Positions 41,051 to 53,419 are shown, numbered from the stretch's first letter. The stretch is 64,000 nucleotides of DNA from Macrocystis pyrifera (GCA_031763025.1 JASSKH010000009.1:1674001-1738000); one strand, 5' to 3'. Notes: generated by a model from the sequence alone, not told the origin. A program made the numbers and translations.

Positions 41051-42600
41051 AATGACCGAAAATTGCTCCATCGCTGATGTATCCATCATGGACAGCGTGG
41101 TGCAACTCCAACGAAAGAACGAGGGGGGAGGGGAAGAAGAGGGGGAAGGCGTGGCCGGACGCCGACGTCGTGAGGAGTGGTGTCAGCTGACGATGCGGGC
41201 ATTGTGTCGCGATCATCAGGAGGCTTGGAGAGGATGGTGGCGGTGATCGTGATTGCTTTAACGGCGTTCAGAGTTACCGTCCCGGAGGCCGAGACGGAGA
41301 TCATGTGCCTGCAAACGAAAGATGGGGGAAGGGGGTGTCGTTCAACGCTACTGCAGTCGGCCAGGTGTACAGACAAGCGGTCGAGTTTGTCTATTTGGAG
41401 CGGGGCTATCGACGCAAAATCGGGATCTCAGCGTCGAAGCAACTCATCGAATCCTGAGGACATGGACGTGCTTCGAGCGGTACTCAGATGGCGTTCCCGC
41501 GCAGGCGTGCACTCGCGGTTGAAGGTGCGTGTGCTGAAAGCTGAGGTAATCGAGACGATACGCCACCGGTGCGTCACGTGGAACTCGAAACCGGCTGACT
41601 ACGACAGGGGTGATCATTGTTTGTTTTTTTTTTCGTGGCAGTGCCGCGGCAGTGCCCATGGTATGCCGCAGCATTGCCACAGCATGCCGCGGCTGCCCAT
41701 GGCAGTGCCCACGGCATGCCGCCACACGCCACGGCAAGTCGTGGCAGCCCGCGACAAATGTCATGGCATACTGCGGAACGACTATCGCGGCAAGCTTTAC
41801 GACAATCAACACGGCAACCCTCACGCCACGTCACGGCAAACCCCACAGCAAACGGTAAGCCCCGCGGCGCGCCACCGAAACGTTCACGGCGTATTGCGGC
41901 AATACCCACGGCAACACCCACGGAAATACTCACGCCAAGGCGCGCGGCAAGCCCGCACATATCACCACAGCAAAGGTCGCGGTAGGGCCCGCGCGGCAAG
42001 ACCCGCGGCAAGGCCGAGTGGGAACAGGGTGCCAGATGGTCTTCCAGAGGAGAGCTGATTATTTGTTTGCACCTTGTGAGTGGGAGCAGAGCGCCGAATG
42101 GGATGGGCCCAACGCGAGGTCAAATTACCATGTGGGAGCAGGGTACCAGGCGGGTGTCTTACCTTGGGCATGGCCGAGAGTTTTGCGGTGAGATTTGCAG
42201 TGGGTGGGTCTTACCGTGGGGTCTTGCAATTGACGTGGCCGCGGGGCTTGCCGTGAGATGCCATGGCAAGTACCACGGCAGTATCCGCAGGCACAAACGT
42301 GGCGTGTGCCGCGGCAGCGCCATGGCCGATGGACACCCATAGACTTTGCGGTGGCATGCCACTAAAAAGTAAAATAAAGTGCGTCCGTGCACGCGTGGGA
42401 AGAGCGCCTGCCGAAGAGGGTGTTGTTTGGGGAGGTGGCCTGGGGTAACAAAGACTACTCCTTTGGACAGGAGAAGCATTGGGTGTCTCGCCTCGAAGAA
42501 GACCTGAAGGAGCTCGGCATCAAGTCTGAAGGGTGCCGCGAGGCAGAACAAACGGCCGGCAGATGATTTCAATGGCCCGAGGACGGGGGGGGTGTGCTCA
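41051..42600 (+). pseudogene. LINE-A 3' fragment interrupted by a word island
   Basis: 41075-41610 parallels 25420-25920 of LINE-A (DSVVQLQRK, a GAG-rich insert, GLERMVAVIVIALTAFRV, TEIMCLQTKDGG, VRVLKAEVIETI). It resumes at about 42385-42590 with LPKRVLFGEVAWGNKDYSFG and EDLKELGIKSEGCREAEQTAG in shifted frames. Sequence between TRPADYDR-type and RLPKRV-type blocks is replaced by the CCACGGCA island. Confidence 0.8.
41625..42345. repeat. CCACGGCA/TGCCGTGG word island
   Basis: About 700 bp in which words such as CACGGCAA, CCGCGGCA, GCCATGGC and GCATGCC recur every 8-15 bp. CCCACGGCAA-type orientation dominates on the left and TTGCCGTGG-type on the right. A second island of the same word type is at 57675-57905. 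It is inserted in LINE-A sequence. The open frames here only reflect the repeat. Confidence 0.75.
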
Positions 42601-44010
42601 CTGTCATGTATGGTCGTAGTCGTATGACCATAGACCCTCGCATCCCTACAATGCCGGGACGGAGCACGTGGGGTTTTCACCGACCAGGCAGCTATTGCTT
42701 GCACCAAGCGCGAAGCGCCGTGAGATGGTGGCCGAGTCGAGTCGCATGAAGGGTGAACTGCATCCTACTAAGAACCGCTTTTGAGATGGGTTTTCTTGCT
42801 TATGGGTGACAACGCCAATAAATTCATATATTTTCTGATTTGGCTACTTCCAGAGAAGTCTTGTTTTCACTATGCAACTACCTCGTGAGTGCCTTACCAT
42901 AAGCACTACCGTGGTACGATCATCCCCCTTGTGCAGAGTTAAGGTTCTCCCCGTACAAATATGATGTAACTCGACGGTCAGCCGTGGTAACCGCCAAAAA
43001 AAGCATAAAACAACGGTACCCTGTCTGTCTAGCTCACGCAGTGAGAGGCGTGTTTTACCGGGGCCTTCCCCGAATTAATCCCGCGGACCGTGGAATCGCG
43101 GTGAGTCTACCATATCAGATTGACAAATGAGGAGTAAACAACAAAGAACCTTAAGAAAGACAAAATCACGGCGAATTGAATGACGGTGCTGTTTTCTTTA
43201 CGCTGTTTTGTTTTACGTAAAAAAAAAAACAACACCGTCATTCGATTCGCCGTGATTTTGTCTTCCTTACGGTGCTTTGTCATTGTTTGCTCCTCATTTG
43301 TCAATCTGTTATGGTTAATTCACCGCGATTCCAGGGACCGCGGGATTAATCCCGGGGAAGGCCCTGTGTTTTACAGCGTCGTCGCCAAGCGACGCCAACC
43401 CAACCCACCGTATATATACCAGGTATGGGTGAGGGGGGGGGGTGTACTCGATAGGAGAGAGAGATGCACTCGATCTCATGCATGGCCGTAGTCGTATGAC
43501 CATAGACCCTCGCATCCCTACAATGCCGGGACGGAGCATGTCGGGTTTTCACCGACCAGGCAGACATTGCTTGCACCAAGCGCGAAGCGCCGTGAGGTGT
43601 CCGGCGAGTCGCATGAAGGGTGAGCTGCATCCTACCAATAACCGCTTGTGAGGCGGACTTGCATATGGATGACAGCTTCAATGAGTTAGTTTAATTTCCG
43701 GTGTGGCCACTTCCAGACTCAGCAATGGGAGTACTATGTAACTGCCTCTTGGGTGCCGTACCTTGAACACTACGTGATACGATCAATTCCCCTGCGCAGA
43801 GTGAAGGTTATTTACTTCACACAAACGATCTAACTAGACGACCAGCTGTGGGCGACCGCCAAAAAAAACAAACAAACAAACAAACAAAAAACGGTACCCT
43901 GGATGTCTAGCTTACGTAGTGAGCGGCATATTTTACAGCGTCGTTGCCAACCGACGCCAACCCAACCCATAATATATACATATAAATATAAATAGGGAGG
44001 GGGGGGGGGG
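42598..44010. repeat. tandemly duplicated segment next to LINE-A tail
   Basis: Copy a (42598-43058 plus 43367-43445) and copy b (43465-44010) share CATAGACCCTCGCATCCC, GGTTTTCACCGACCAGGCAG and the end GACGCCAACCCAACCCA. Copy a carries the 308 bp MITE and copy b has the empty site. The end of copy b (44010-44100) resembles the LINE-A 3' tail at 26.45 kb. Confidence 0.85.
43059..43366. mobile_element. hAT MITE with perfect 8 bp target duplication
   Basis: 308 bp, almost a full palindrome. The right end reads AAGGCCCTG and the left end CGGGGCCTTCCCCG. TGTTTTAC flanks both sides (43051-43058, 43367-43374). The duplicated segment copy b at about 43930 has TATTTTAC once, an empty site. The arms share AATTAATCCCGCGG-like and TTGACAAATGAGGAG sequence. 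There is no coding capacity. Confidence 0.93.
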
Positions 44011-44369
44011 GATCTGCCCAAGCGATTGACGGCTGGGTTAAGGCCATAATCATCATGGTGCTTGCTCTCCCAGTACCGTAAGTAGTTAGCAAAGGGTTAG
44101 GGCCGCCCGGACTCCGTCGACTTTCTGCATGCCTCCGGTGCCTGCCTTTCCTTTCGCTTTCTCTCTTTTCCTGATTGTTATCTTTCCCCTGTTTTTAATT
44201 TCTTTATTTCTTTGTTGCTTTCTTCCTCTCTTCCTAACTGTCTGTCATTCGTTTTTCTTTCTTTCTCTTCCTGTTGCGCTCTTTCGCCTATTTTTCGCCC
44301 ATCTCGTACTGGTACATACACCCGAACAGGCATTCATTATGAGCAGCGGCAGTACAGAAAGTGTTCGCT

Positions 44370-44479
44370 CTTAACCCTTTCTAGAACTGCAGTCCCGTTT
44401 TGGGGACAAAACACTCAAAATTCTAATAGTAGTCTGTCCCCAAAACTGACTAAAGAGACTGCAGCACTCAAAGGGTTAG
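44370..44479. mobile_element. MITE-2 copy (piggyBac-like ends)
   Basis: TTAACCCTTTCTAGAACTGC at the left and CTCAAAGGGTTAG at the right, with inverted GTCCCGTTTTGGGGACA and TGTCCCCAAAAC inside. TTAA at the left edge and CCCTTT termini suggest piggyBac-type insertion. Copies recur at 50.35, 53.8, 55.1, 58.2, 59.0, 59.8 and 60.2 kb. Confidence 0.7.
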
Positions 44480-44789
44480 GGCCGCGGCGGAACTCTCAGG
44501 AATATGTTGTTGAGTAGGCGCGCGTAGGCATTTCGTCAGAATGTACAAACGACTTGGAAATAGAGCACAGGATTTGCAAACAAAGATCCCTGTTGCAAAA
44601 ATTCTGAAACCTCCTGCAAATAACCAACAATCCAGAGCGATTCCAGCCCCTTTCGACCCTTTTTTATTGTTTTACGCCCAGATAGTTGAATACCTCTGCG
44701 GGATTGTGTTTTGTCTGCCCGCATTTTGTTCGGGTGGGTCAGGCTACTGTTAATAGTTTCAAAAGCTCCGCCATGAACCCAGCGCTTCC

Positions 44790-44897
44790 TATTACGGGGG
44801 TCCATAGTTATCAGGACCAAATTTTGTTAGTAAAAATAGGTAAATATATAGGTTTTTATGTATACCATAGGTCCTATTAACTATGTACCCCCGTAAA
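44790..44897. mobile_element. MITE-1 copy 4
   Basis: ATTACGGGGGTCCATAGTTA and TTAACTATGTACCCCCGTAA ends, typical core. Confidence 0.88.
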
Positions 44898-46089
44898 TAG
44901 GTGAAAACGATTTACATCGGTGATGTCACGGTTTCAGGGATTCGGTGGACAAAGAGAACTAAATCACAGATTTTGCGACTCTCGGTGCTGCTGGCTCGCA
45001 ACTTTGAGTCCACGAAGTCACCTCGCGAGTCGTTTCTGGATGCCTGCGACTGCTGCCTAGTGCACTCGACGCCCTCACACATCCCATAAGGAGCGTGGCT
45101 AAAAATTCTCGGGCTGTGGTTGCTTTGTGAGGAGTTGTAGCTGCGGACAAGTGAAGTGCAATCATTCGGTTGGGGATTGTTTGTTTTTTTGTCTTATTTC
45201 GGTTCTTCCGAATTTCGACCAATTTCGACCGCTGCAGCACCCCAAAGTCAAGGTGCAGACCTCTGTTGAGAAATGGCGGACGATCGGTCTGAAGAGAATC
45301 ACACGCTACTGTAGACGAAACGCCAAGCTTTTATAAACCCGCGCTCTGCTAAGGCCCGAACCGGCCGAAGGACAAAGCGCAGCGTGCCAAAATAGCGGCG
45401 GAAATATGCGCACCGATGTAGTGTCTAGAGAACAGTTGGGCTGGGCACTGGCTGCCTCAGTCATTAGCGATTAAACTGTATTCAAATCAACCAGTATACG
45501 CCTAGGGAAGCGGGGCGGCCGAGCCTAGCTCGATCAATCGCCCCCCCCACCCCCCGTTGGTGAGGGGACCCCCCTGGAGGTGCCATAACATTAGGCGTCT
45601 TCTCCTCTTGACTACCGATCACAATCGAGGCTCAACACTGCATTGGCCGGGGGTGGTTGCGGTCATCGGCAAAGAAGAACCATTTAATGAAAACAAGAAA
45701 AACGCATGCAACGTGTGACTGTCTGCTCTCTATTATTTCTCTTCTCTCCTCCCCGAAACGTATTTGGTGGGTTTCCGTAGTATAGTAGTTTCCGTAGTAT
45801 AGTAGTTTCCGTAGTATAGTAAGGCGTGTTTCTTGAACGTGCGTAAGATACGAACTGCTGGTGAACATATTGGCAGCGTCAATAAGTAGATTACTACTGC
45901 GAGTACATATTTTGCCAGTGCCCAGCCCTAGGGATTAGAGCCACCGGGAAATCCGGGGATGGGGAATGGATGTTATCCTCGCCGGCCTTAAGAAACGCTG
46001 AAATGGCGTCGAGGCTCAATCTCCTAGTTTGCACAGGTATGCGCATACGAGCTACCGTGTTTTCTGTTAATTGAGTTGAAGAGTTTACT
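44898..46089. other. unassigned, with a 17 bp tandem repeat
   Basis: No gene recognised. A 17 bp unit TTTCCGTAGTATAGTAG is repeated three times at 45771-45822. A C-rich run lies at 45540-45560. Confidence 0.5.
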
Positions 46090-46560
46090 AGGCTCACTAA
46101 TTGTTGCGTGTTCTTCCTCCTACGGATCTTTGGCTTCCAGCGCCGACAACGCACGGACCACCTCATGCCGAACGCCAAGGCTCCAAAAGAGGCACAATGC
46201 GAGATCATCGAGAAGACCATCCGCAAACGACGAGTGGCTAACCGCCGGGTGATGGTGCGGACGATGACTGGCGGGGGGAAACCGAGACCAGGCCGACCAA
46301 GAAATACCTGGACCCAACGTCTGGCTGACGACCTCAAGGTGTTTAGCGCCACCGAGAGATCCGCGGAAAACTCCCGGTTGTTGTTCAGAGCAAGTACGGT
46401 CTAAGGCCAACAGTGGCCAAGTAGGGTGGGAAGTGATGCTGGAGGACCGTCGAAGCGGCGGGCTGTTTCATGTCAAGGTGGTCCACGCACGAGGCGGAGA
46501 CAAGCTGACTACGCCACGCAGCAGGGGACGCCAAGAGTGGCGACAAGGATAATGTAGGGG
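46090..46560 (+). pseudogene. LINE subfamily B ORF2 C-terminus
   Basis: Reads RIFGFQRRQRTDHLMPNAKA, EIIEKTIRKRRVANRRVMV, GGGKPRPGRPRNTWTQRLAD and DLKVFSATERSAENS. It aligns with the block at 2840-3200 of the first LINE copy. Only the last part of ORF2 is present (5' truncation, usual for LINEs), with frameshifts after 46404. Confidence 0.8.
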
Positions 46561-47075
46561 AGGGGCTGCTGGGGGGGGGGGCGTGCAGATACCGCTGTCG
46601 AAACGGTGGGCGAAGGAAAGCGGTTAGGCGTAGTGGGATAGGAGTACCATGTACGACCGGAACAATATATATATCCCGACGAAAATACAAGACTATCAAG
46701 AGTACGTCCTGCGTTCGTAGAAACAGCTGTTTTTTTATACAAGCACAAGCCGCTCAATCGTGTTTTTCATATCGTAGCGAGAAGGTTTCAGTCGGAACCA
46801 TGCGAAGAGATGACCAAAGCATAATTTTGGCGAATTAAGTCTCCTACCGTAACGGGAGACTCTTCAGATGATTTCAACCTCCACCACAGAACGCCGCAAG
46901 CCATCAGAAGCTCTCGAAATGATACGTGCTAAGGTGGAATGGGCGCAAGACGAGTCATGCGCAAGGTTGGATGGCATTGTAAAAGCATCAGCAAAACGTA
47001 CGTATGTCGTTTTTACTCGGGTGGACACTCACACCCTGGCCCCAGTGTCGAGAAACGCGCCATGCACTGAGAACA
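46561..47075. other. unassigned
   Basis: No gene recognised. A G run at 46571-46580 and a short A/T-rich stretch are the only visible features. Confidence 0.4.
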
Positions 47076-47505
47076 CGATGTCAGCCTGAAAGACATCACA
47101 CTGTTGATGATGACACGTTGCCAAGCCGGGAATTGTCACAACTTTGGCTTGGAAGACATGTTGCCAAGCTGAAAGTTATCACAAAGTTGACACTGACGGC
47201 ATGGTCTCGAGCTGAAAATCACCACAAATTTCACCGCTGGCAAACATTTGAGCACGCGTTGTCGATCACAAACCCATCACAACGTTGGCACTAAGGACAA
47301 TTTGTCAGGCTCAAAATTACCACTACGTTTGACATTGAGGACACCTTGTCAGGTTGAAAACCACCACGATGTTGACAGCTCGGAGGACACGGTGCCAAGC
47401 TGAAGAGCACTGCGATGTTGACACTGAGGACGCCTTGTCAACCTGGACATTATCAAGCATTGACTGAAAATTATCACACTGTCGGGCCAGCGTTGTGACG
47501 CTTTT
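47076..47505. repeat. degenerate minisatellite, ~45 bp unit
   Basis: Recurring phrases TTGCCAAGCTGAAA, TTATCACAAAGTTGACACTG and AGGACACCTTGTCA define units of about 45 bp, roughly nine diverged copies. Confidence 0.75.
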
Positions 47506-48315
47506 CAGCTTGTCCATGTGTCCTCAGTGTATGATAAGGTTCTCGACGTTGTGACCTCAGGGGGAAGGGCCAGACCACCGGCGTAATAATACCTAACCTC
47601 TGAACCGGGCGGGGGGGGGGAGGGCGTCGCCTGCGTATGCCGCTTGGCAAGTAGGTCGCCGAGCGGTAAAACTTTTGCGTCTTGAGAGGGAAAGTAACAA
47701 TGACGATAAGAACATAAAAAGCGCCGCCTGACGGAGCGGTTAATACTCACCAGTACCAGGGCGAGGTTACTATCCTGCTAGTACTACTGCAAATCGAACA
47801 GTCTGGAGTATACCTGGGCTTTCAACGACCCTGACAGAAATCCCGGATGGACCTTTAATGTTTCAGTCAGTACCCGTATTTCTATCATAGAGGTCAACTA
47901 TAATACCTTGCTGCGCATGACAGTGTGTTAGAAGATATTGCATCATGTCGGGAACCCGTACGTCCTTGAGTATTTGTCGCTCACACAAAAGTAGACATAA
48001 TATCATTCGACGATTGATGAATCCCCCACGAAATCCTGCCGTTCAGGCAGCCCTACATAGACCAGACCGAGCCCAGCATACTACCGCGTGTAAGTGGTGT
48101 GGTATATCTACCCGATACAAATATTTTGGGGTACAATCCACGGAGGGGCGACCTTATCTCCCGCAACCTCATTCGCGGGGCGGGTCGAAATTTTCATGGA
48201 GGTACGGAAACTTCAGAGACAGGAAGGCTGCCTTGTCAGCGGCGGCGGTGACTGACGACGTGGCCAGCCAACTATTATGTCGTACCTGGTACGTCGTATG
48301 TTATACATATAATAC
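47506..48315. other. unassigned
   Basis: No gene or clear repeat. A G run lies at 47611-47620. Short open frames lack family resemblance. Confidence 0.4.
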
Positions 48316-48392
48316 CACTCTGGACGTAAATATAAGGACCGATTGGTACTCATATTAATGTACAAATTATCCTTATATTTTCGTTCAGAGTG
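48316..48392. mobile_element. short MITE (MITE-3)
   Basis: 77 bp inverted repeat with ends CACTCTGGACGTAAATATAA and TTATATTTTCGTTCAGAGTG around a short unique loop. Flanking TA bases suggest a TA target. Confidence 0.7.
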
Positions 48393-50349
48393 ACATATAT
48401 TTGTTGTACGCGCCCGGCCACCGACGACGGTTTCCTTCGCGCTTACCTTCGATGGCGTTCACCGGTAGCGTCCTGACGATAAGAAGTTGACGTCACATGT
48501 TCGAAAGGTTGTGTCGGCCAGATTGCCATTGATATTATGGATTTGGACGTGAACCAGATACACACTACAGATCACTTAGACCGATGCCAATGGAAACGGT
48601 GCCTCATTTCAGAAGTGTTGTTTTTTACAGCTGCATCTCGCGGGGCAATTGAAATAAGACCTTTTACTTATTAATAGGAGTAATTGATCCTTGTTGAGAG
48701 TGATTTCCATTCCTGCTAGTAGTGCACACAAGGCCTCGGGTTGAAGATTTTACAGCGGCACGAGATGTTGCCAAGGGCCCAAACATTTCCCCGATTTTTG
48801 ACGAGATTGGAATCTCAGTTGGGCCAACGCTTGAACTCTCGGCAAAATCTTGATTCCCCGTAAAACCTTTAAACCCAGGCCAAGTATAAACTATCAACTG
48901 TAGCGGCAAGCTCTCGCAAAAGAAAAAAAACGCACATATATTGACAACAGGAAATCTTATTTCAAGCTACCCGCGAGATACAGCCAACCGCTGAAACGGT
49001 GAACAAATGAGCATTTGTTCTTTAAGATACCGTTTGCGTTAGCATCGGCCTAAAGGCCGAACAGTTTGGAAAATCCGATCTGGGTCTTGTGTTTCCCTCG
49101 CCTCTCTCCGGGGTCGCAGCTGGAGGAAACCACGACCAGCCCGTTTAGAAAAAAATCCGATATGGTCTTGTGTTTCCCCCGATCTTCCCTTTTCTACCTC
49201 TACTGATAGCAATGTCACTCGCGGAGAGCTCAAAATCGAAAGGATGTGTCCAAGCTCCCGTCCATTGCTGCTACGTACAGGGGTGCAGGAACTCGTTTTT
49301 AGCACCGGGCAAGATTCAGACATTTTTTCTAAATTCCAGATATTTCCCATGTATTCAGAGTGGGCTAATGTGATGGAGTGCCATACGACTCACCTGGTAC
49401 GTAGCTGTAGATATATATATGATAAACTAGATGTTTATAATTCGTAGAATACATGACGTCACGCTTCTGACAGGAGGTTTTGTGCCCATGTTATGTCAAC
49501 AACACCCGCGGGAACACCCGGGAACTCGGGGAGTTTCAGCGTTCGTTGTGGTCAAGTATGTCTTTTGGAGCATCCCCCTCTTCGATCTCTTTTTTTTTGC
49601 TCTGCCGTGCTGTGTGTGTTCCCTGTTCCCTTCCACGCTTGACAATGATTGATGGATAGTCCTACATAAAGATAAGAAAAACAGCAAGAATGGGTAGAAA
49701 TGAACTGACGTTGATGGAACGAGTAACTACCCAGCAGAGATAATCCCTGCATTCCCGAGGGCAACTCATTTTCACATATTATGCATGCATGCATCGACAA
49801 ATCTATGTCGTCGTGCGCATCGGTTTACAGGAGTAGGGAGTAGGCTGGGGCAAAAAATGCCACTACGGGTAGTACGTAGTTATCACGAAAAAATCCAAAC
49901 TAAACAGCCACCGACGACGAGGGAATATCTCTGGATTTTCCGAAATATAAGCACCACCCAAGCAAGGGTCCAGATCGATCCTACAGTCACTGTAAGACTT
50001 ATAGTGACCAACTCCCTCTTAGGACTTCAGAGGGGAAAAGTGACGATCAAAAGTGACGATTTACTAGGTACTTCCAAGTATATCAGTACATAATAACAGC
50101 GACGGCCGCACTGCGAGATTGGGGAATGATCCACAATTGACTGGGGTCCGAGTTACACTGCGAGGAGTCGTGAGACCCGGGCGCAGCATGTATGTACTCA
50201 TATGTGATCTTACAACCGTAAGCTCTGGGCCGGCCTCCACACGCTCGCTCGTACACGGCTGATAACCCTAAAACAAAGCTATAATTTTGTTGTTGTCGTT
50301 ATCTCGGGGTGGATCCCAAAGGAAGTATAACGAACTATATATCAACTCC
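48393..50349. other. unassigned
   Basis: No gene is supported. AAATCCGAT(C/A)TGGGTCTTGTG-type sequence occurs near 49071 and 49155 as a short direct repeat. Several open frames of 60-100 codons have no recognisable family. Confidence 0.4.
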
Positions 50350-50398
50350 CTGCGCCTTCAGAACTGCACCCCATTTCGGGGACAGACTATTTAGTTGG
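50350..50398. mobile_element. MITE-2 half copy
   Basis: Contains AGAACTGCACCCCATTTCGG and GGGACAGACTA, the left half of the MITE-2 family. Confidence 0.5.
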
Positions 50399-50470
50399 CA
50401 TCGGAGCCCTTATACTTATACTTTATATTGTAGATAATACTACTCTACATACAGCAAGCATTAATAAGTA

Positions 50471-50760
50471 AGTTTTTTTTGTTTCTTTTCTCTTTCGAAT
50501 TGTCTTTGTTTTTGTTTTTGTTTTTTCTCTTTGTTTCGTTTTTGTTTCTCTAGGTCATGGAATGGGTATGTCGTGCCTGTCGTACGCAGTATGAGGACAT
50601 GGCATTGCATTACATACGTGGCAATGTAGTATCTCTGTGGCGTAGCTTTGTGACCACAGAACTTGTATCTCTCTAGGTTTGAAGAATCGGCACGGACACT
50701 ATTAATAGTTGTGCTGGATGTCGACGCGTAGAAAGAACGGTTTGATGTGAAGAAAACAAC
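50471..50760 (+). mobile_element. T1 element half copy with embedded CTATTAATAG
   Basis: Pyrimidine tract, CAGTATGAGGACATGG, TATCTCTGTGGCGTAGC and GAAGAATCGGCACGGACACT, then CTATTAATAG at 50699-50708, then GTTGTGCTGGATGTCGACG. Other copies read CACT-G/AG-TTGTG here without the extra bases. A (CAA)n run follows to 50782, and a second CAA/CAG tract lies at 50860-50935. Confidence 0.75.
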
Positions 50761-51257
50761 AACAACAACAACAACAACAAGTAAGTAGAACATACACGTT
50801 TCTGTTTGTTTCTGTATCAGGCTAAAAAAAGGGATCACACGTACCAGAAAAAAAAAAACAGCAGCAACAACAACAACAACAACAACAACAGCATCAACAA
50901 CAGCAACGACGACAGCGACAACAACAACAGACCAGCAGTACAGCAGAATAATCAATCGAACTCACAGCTGACTGACTGACGACGTATTTCACAAATTGAT
51001 AAAATAATCATAAATTAATGCAAAATAGATATGGTTAGATTATCCTGTTAGTTGTATTCCGGTTGTTCGTTGTGTGTTACTCTGCTGTACTGCTGGTGGT
51101 CTGTTCTTGTCGCTGTCATCGTTGCAGTATTAATAGTCGTAGCTGATACTCAACTTTGCAAGCTGCGTATTTATACGTCTTGTCTATATTCCATTTTTAC
51201 TGAATTTTACAAGTGTTTTGATAATACCGGTAAGCCGAACGCGCGTATTCATATATT

Positions 51258-51562
51258 TCTTTTTTTTTTCTTTTTTTCTTTTTTCTTTTTTCTTTTTCTC
51301 TTTCGAATTAATTGTCTTTGTTTTTTGTTTTTTTTCTCTTTGTTTCGTTTAGTTTCTCTAGGTCATGGAATGTGTATGTCGTTCCTGTCGTACGCAGTAT
51401 GATGACATGGCATTGCATTGCATACGTGGCAACGTAGTATCTCTGTGGCGCAGTTTTGTGACCACAGAACTTGTATCTCGCTAGGATTGAAGAACCGGCA
51501 CGGACACTGGTTGTGCTGGATGTCGACGGATAGAAAGAACGGTTTAATAATGTGAAGAAAAC
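51258..51562 (+). mobile_element. T1 element half copy
   Basis: Collinear with 50471-50760 but with the plain GGACACTGGTTGTGC junction. It ends in a short (CAA)n run. Confidence 0.75.
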
Positions 51563-51574
51563 AACAACAACAAT

Positions 51575-53018
51575 AATATGCAATTCCTTGTCAAGGATAT
51601 AGGCCAGTAATGGCTCCCCTGGGCGAATGCTGCCCGGGTCAACACGACAATAATCATTCGCACTGACAACCTAAACAAGGGAGAATGATATTTATATATG
51701 ACGTTGCAACGTGTCGAAACCTTTTCATTTTACAATAGAATACGCGCGCTCGATTATCACAATACTTGTAAAATTCGGAAAAAAATGGAATATAGACGAG
51801 GCGTATTACGCAGCTTGCAAAGTTGAGTATCAACTATTTAATCAGTCGAACTCACAGCTGACGTATTTTATAAATTTGAAATGACGTATTTCAAAATTTA
51901 TAAAATGAATAAATAAATGAAATTTATAAAATAAATGTTATGTATTGATTGATTGAGTGTTTGTTGTTGAGTTTTCGTATCGTATGGTTCTAAATGTGAG
52001 TGATTCTTCCGAGGATAAGCTGCTGCTGCTGCTTTGATCCCTATTTTTAGCTTTTATTTGACATGGCTCGAGGTGGCACTTATTATTATTATTTTTTTAT
52101 AATTTTTGAAATACTATTGTGAATAGTAGCTGCTGCTGCTGCTGAGTCGCTCTCTGCTGTGAAAGCTGAAACAAAACTACACTTGCTTGTACAGAAGAAG
52201 CAGCACAATCGATCGACAATCGCTGAACCTGGAATCCTGGGAAAATGCTGGAAATTTGGGAGCGGCGGAACCTACCTCCCGAACCCCGAAGCCCCGGAAG
52301 TACAACTTAAACAGTCAGCACTTTTTGAATATTTTCGGCGAATGAACGGTGAGAACCAAGATGAGAACCAGAACCAAATAGTCCATTCGTTTTTATGTAC
52401 GTTTTTTTGGGGAGGAAAACAGAACTTTAACTTTTCATGGAACAGAACATCATGCTCCCTTCCTCCCATAATCGCTGGAGACAATCTGGGGGGAAAGAGA
52501 GCCACATTGCAGCCTCGTGTGATCAGCGGACGTGCTCTCCGCCCTCTACGTTGCCCTAGCGCGCAGGCACAGAAGACTTTGAAGGTGCGGGTTGCAGCGG
52601 AGGTACGGGTGTGGGGTGTGTTTATTGCCCTTTGCCTTGCAGCCAAAGTTGTACAGCGTAGCAGTTCAGCAGCTCGTACCTCTCTCTGGTGCGTCTTTTT
52701 GTTCTTCATCATCGTGCCCCCAATTCCGGCCACCAGGAGTTTCGCGTTGTCTCACACGCTCGTGTACAGACTACGGTAGATGCAAGTCCGAGAGAATACA
52801 TAGAGCGCAGCGAGCGCGAGGCGGGAATAAATCTACTGCAACCCCTCCCCCCTTAATGTCTGTTGCGTTGCTCGCGGTGCGCAAGCTTTTCATGCGGCAA
52901 CTATTAAATACCAGGCAACTATTTGTGCAATGTGTGGTTACGTTGATGTACAATACGAGTCAACCTGTTTATTCTCTATGCTCCTGTGTTTTGACCCCCA
53001 TCGAGAACTGCAGTCGGT
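51575..53018. other. unassigned; possible upstream region of a host gene
   Basis: AT-rich to about 52.15 kb with (CTG)n at 52020 and 52130, then more balanced. An open frame of about 200 codons (52159-52779) lacks any motif I know. Its composition does not look clearly coding. Confidence 0.35.
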
Positions 53019-53204
53019 ATGACGAACCCACCCGCAGCCGGCGCAAATTCGGCGGGTGCTCCTGTTCCCGCGGCACCCTCTGAGGCAGCGGCGGCAAGAC
53101 CACCAGGAGATGCTGATAACAAGGCGCCTGGTGTCACGTTCGAAGAAGGGATCACTGCTGCCGACGACGAGATGCAGGGGCGGAAGGAGCCCTCATCACG
53201 CCAG
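53019..53204 (+). CDS. candidate host-gene first exon
   Basis: An ATG-started frame of 62 codons (MTNPPAAGANSAGAPVPAAP onward, Ala/Pro-rich, then an acidic part with FEEGITAADDEMQGRKEP) runs into CAG|GTGAGA at 53204/53205, a strong-looking 5' splice site in phase 0. A possible acceptor CTCCCCCAG ends at 53393 and would open a 26-base exon closed by AAG|GTAATT at 53419/53420. The putative intron (189 bp) contains a CAG/CAA repeat. No family is recognised. This is the only place where splice-like signals and frame agree, but it could be chance. Confidence 0.3.
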
Positions 53205-53227
53205 GTGAGACACATACAACAATATCA

Positions 53228-53229
53228 AT

Positions 53230-53264
<35 letters not shown>

Positions 53265-53275
53265 ACAGCAGCAGC
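53228..53275. repeat. (CAG)n/(CAA)n microsatellite
   Basis: About 48 bp of CAG with interspersed CAA units, within the putative intron. Confidence 0.9.
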
Positions 53276-53419
53276 CAGATAGGCAGAGCAGAGAGGCGAC
53301 GGGTCGAACCCCTCCTGTGAGTTCGTCTCGGTGCGACTGACTCTATAGATGTATACCAGGTACAGAATAACAAAAATGCTGTTGCTCCCCCAGTGGTTCG
53401 AAAGAAGCATATCATCAAG

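Noticed and set aside
41574..42058. Cys/His/Arg-rich frames in the CCACGGCA island
   Set aside because: Zinc-finger-like look is produced by the repeated word in all frames. There is no regular CxxC...HxxxH spacing.
45771..45822. CRISPR-like array
   Set aside because: Three contiguous 17 bp units without spacers in eukaryotic DNA: a simple tandem repeat.
50461..50955. Val-rich frame from (CAA)n/(CAG)n tracts
   Set aside because: Pure microsatellite translation within a T1 copy.
52159..52779. 206-codon open frame
   Set aside because: No recognisable motif, odd composition changes along its length, and no conserved signals. It may be chance.
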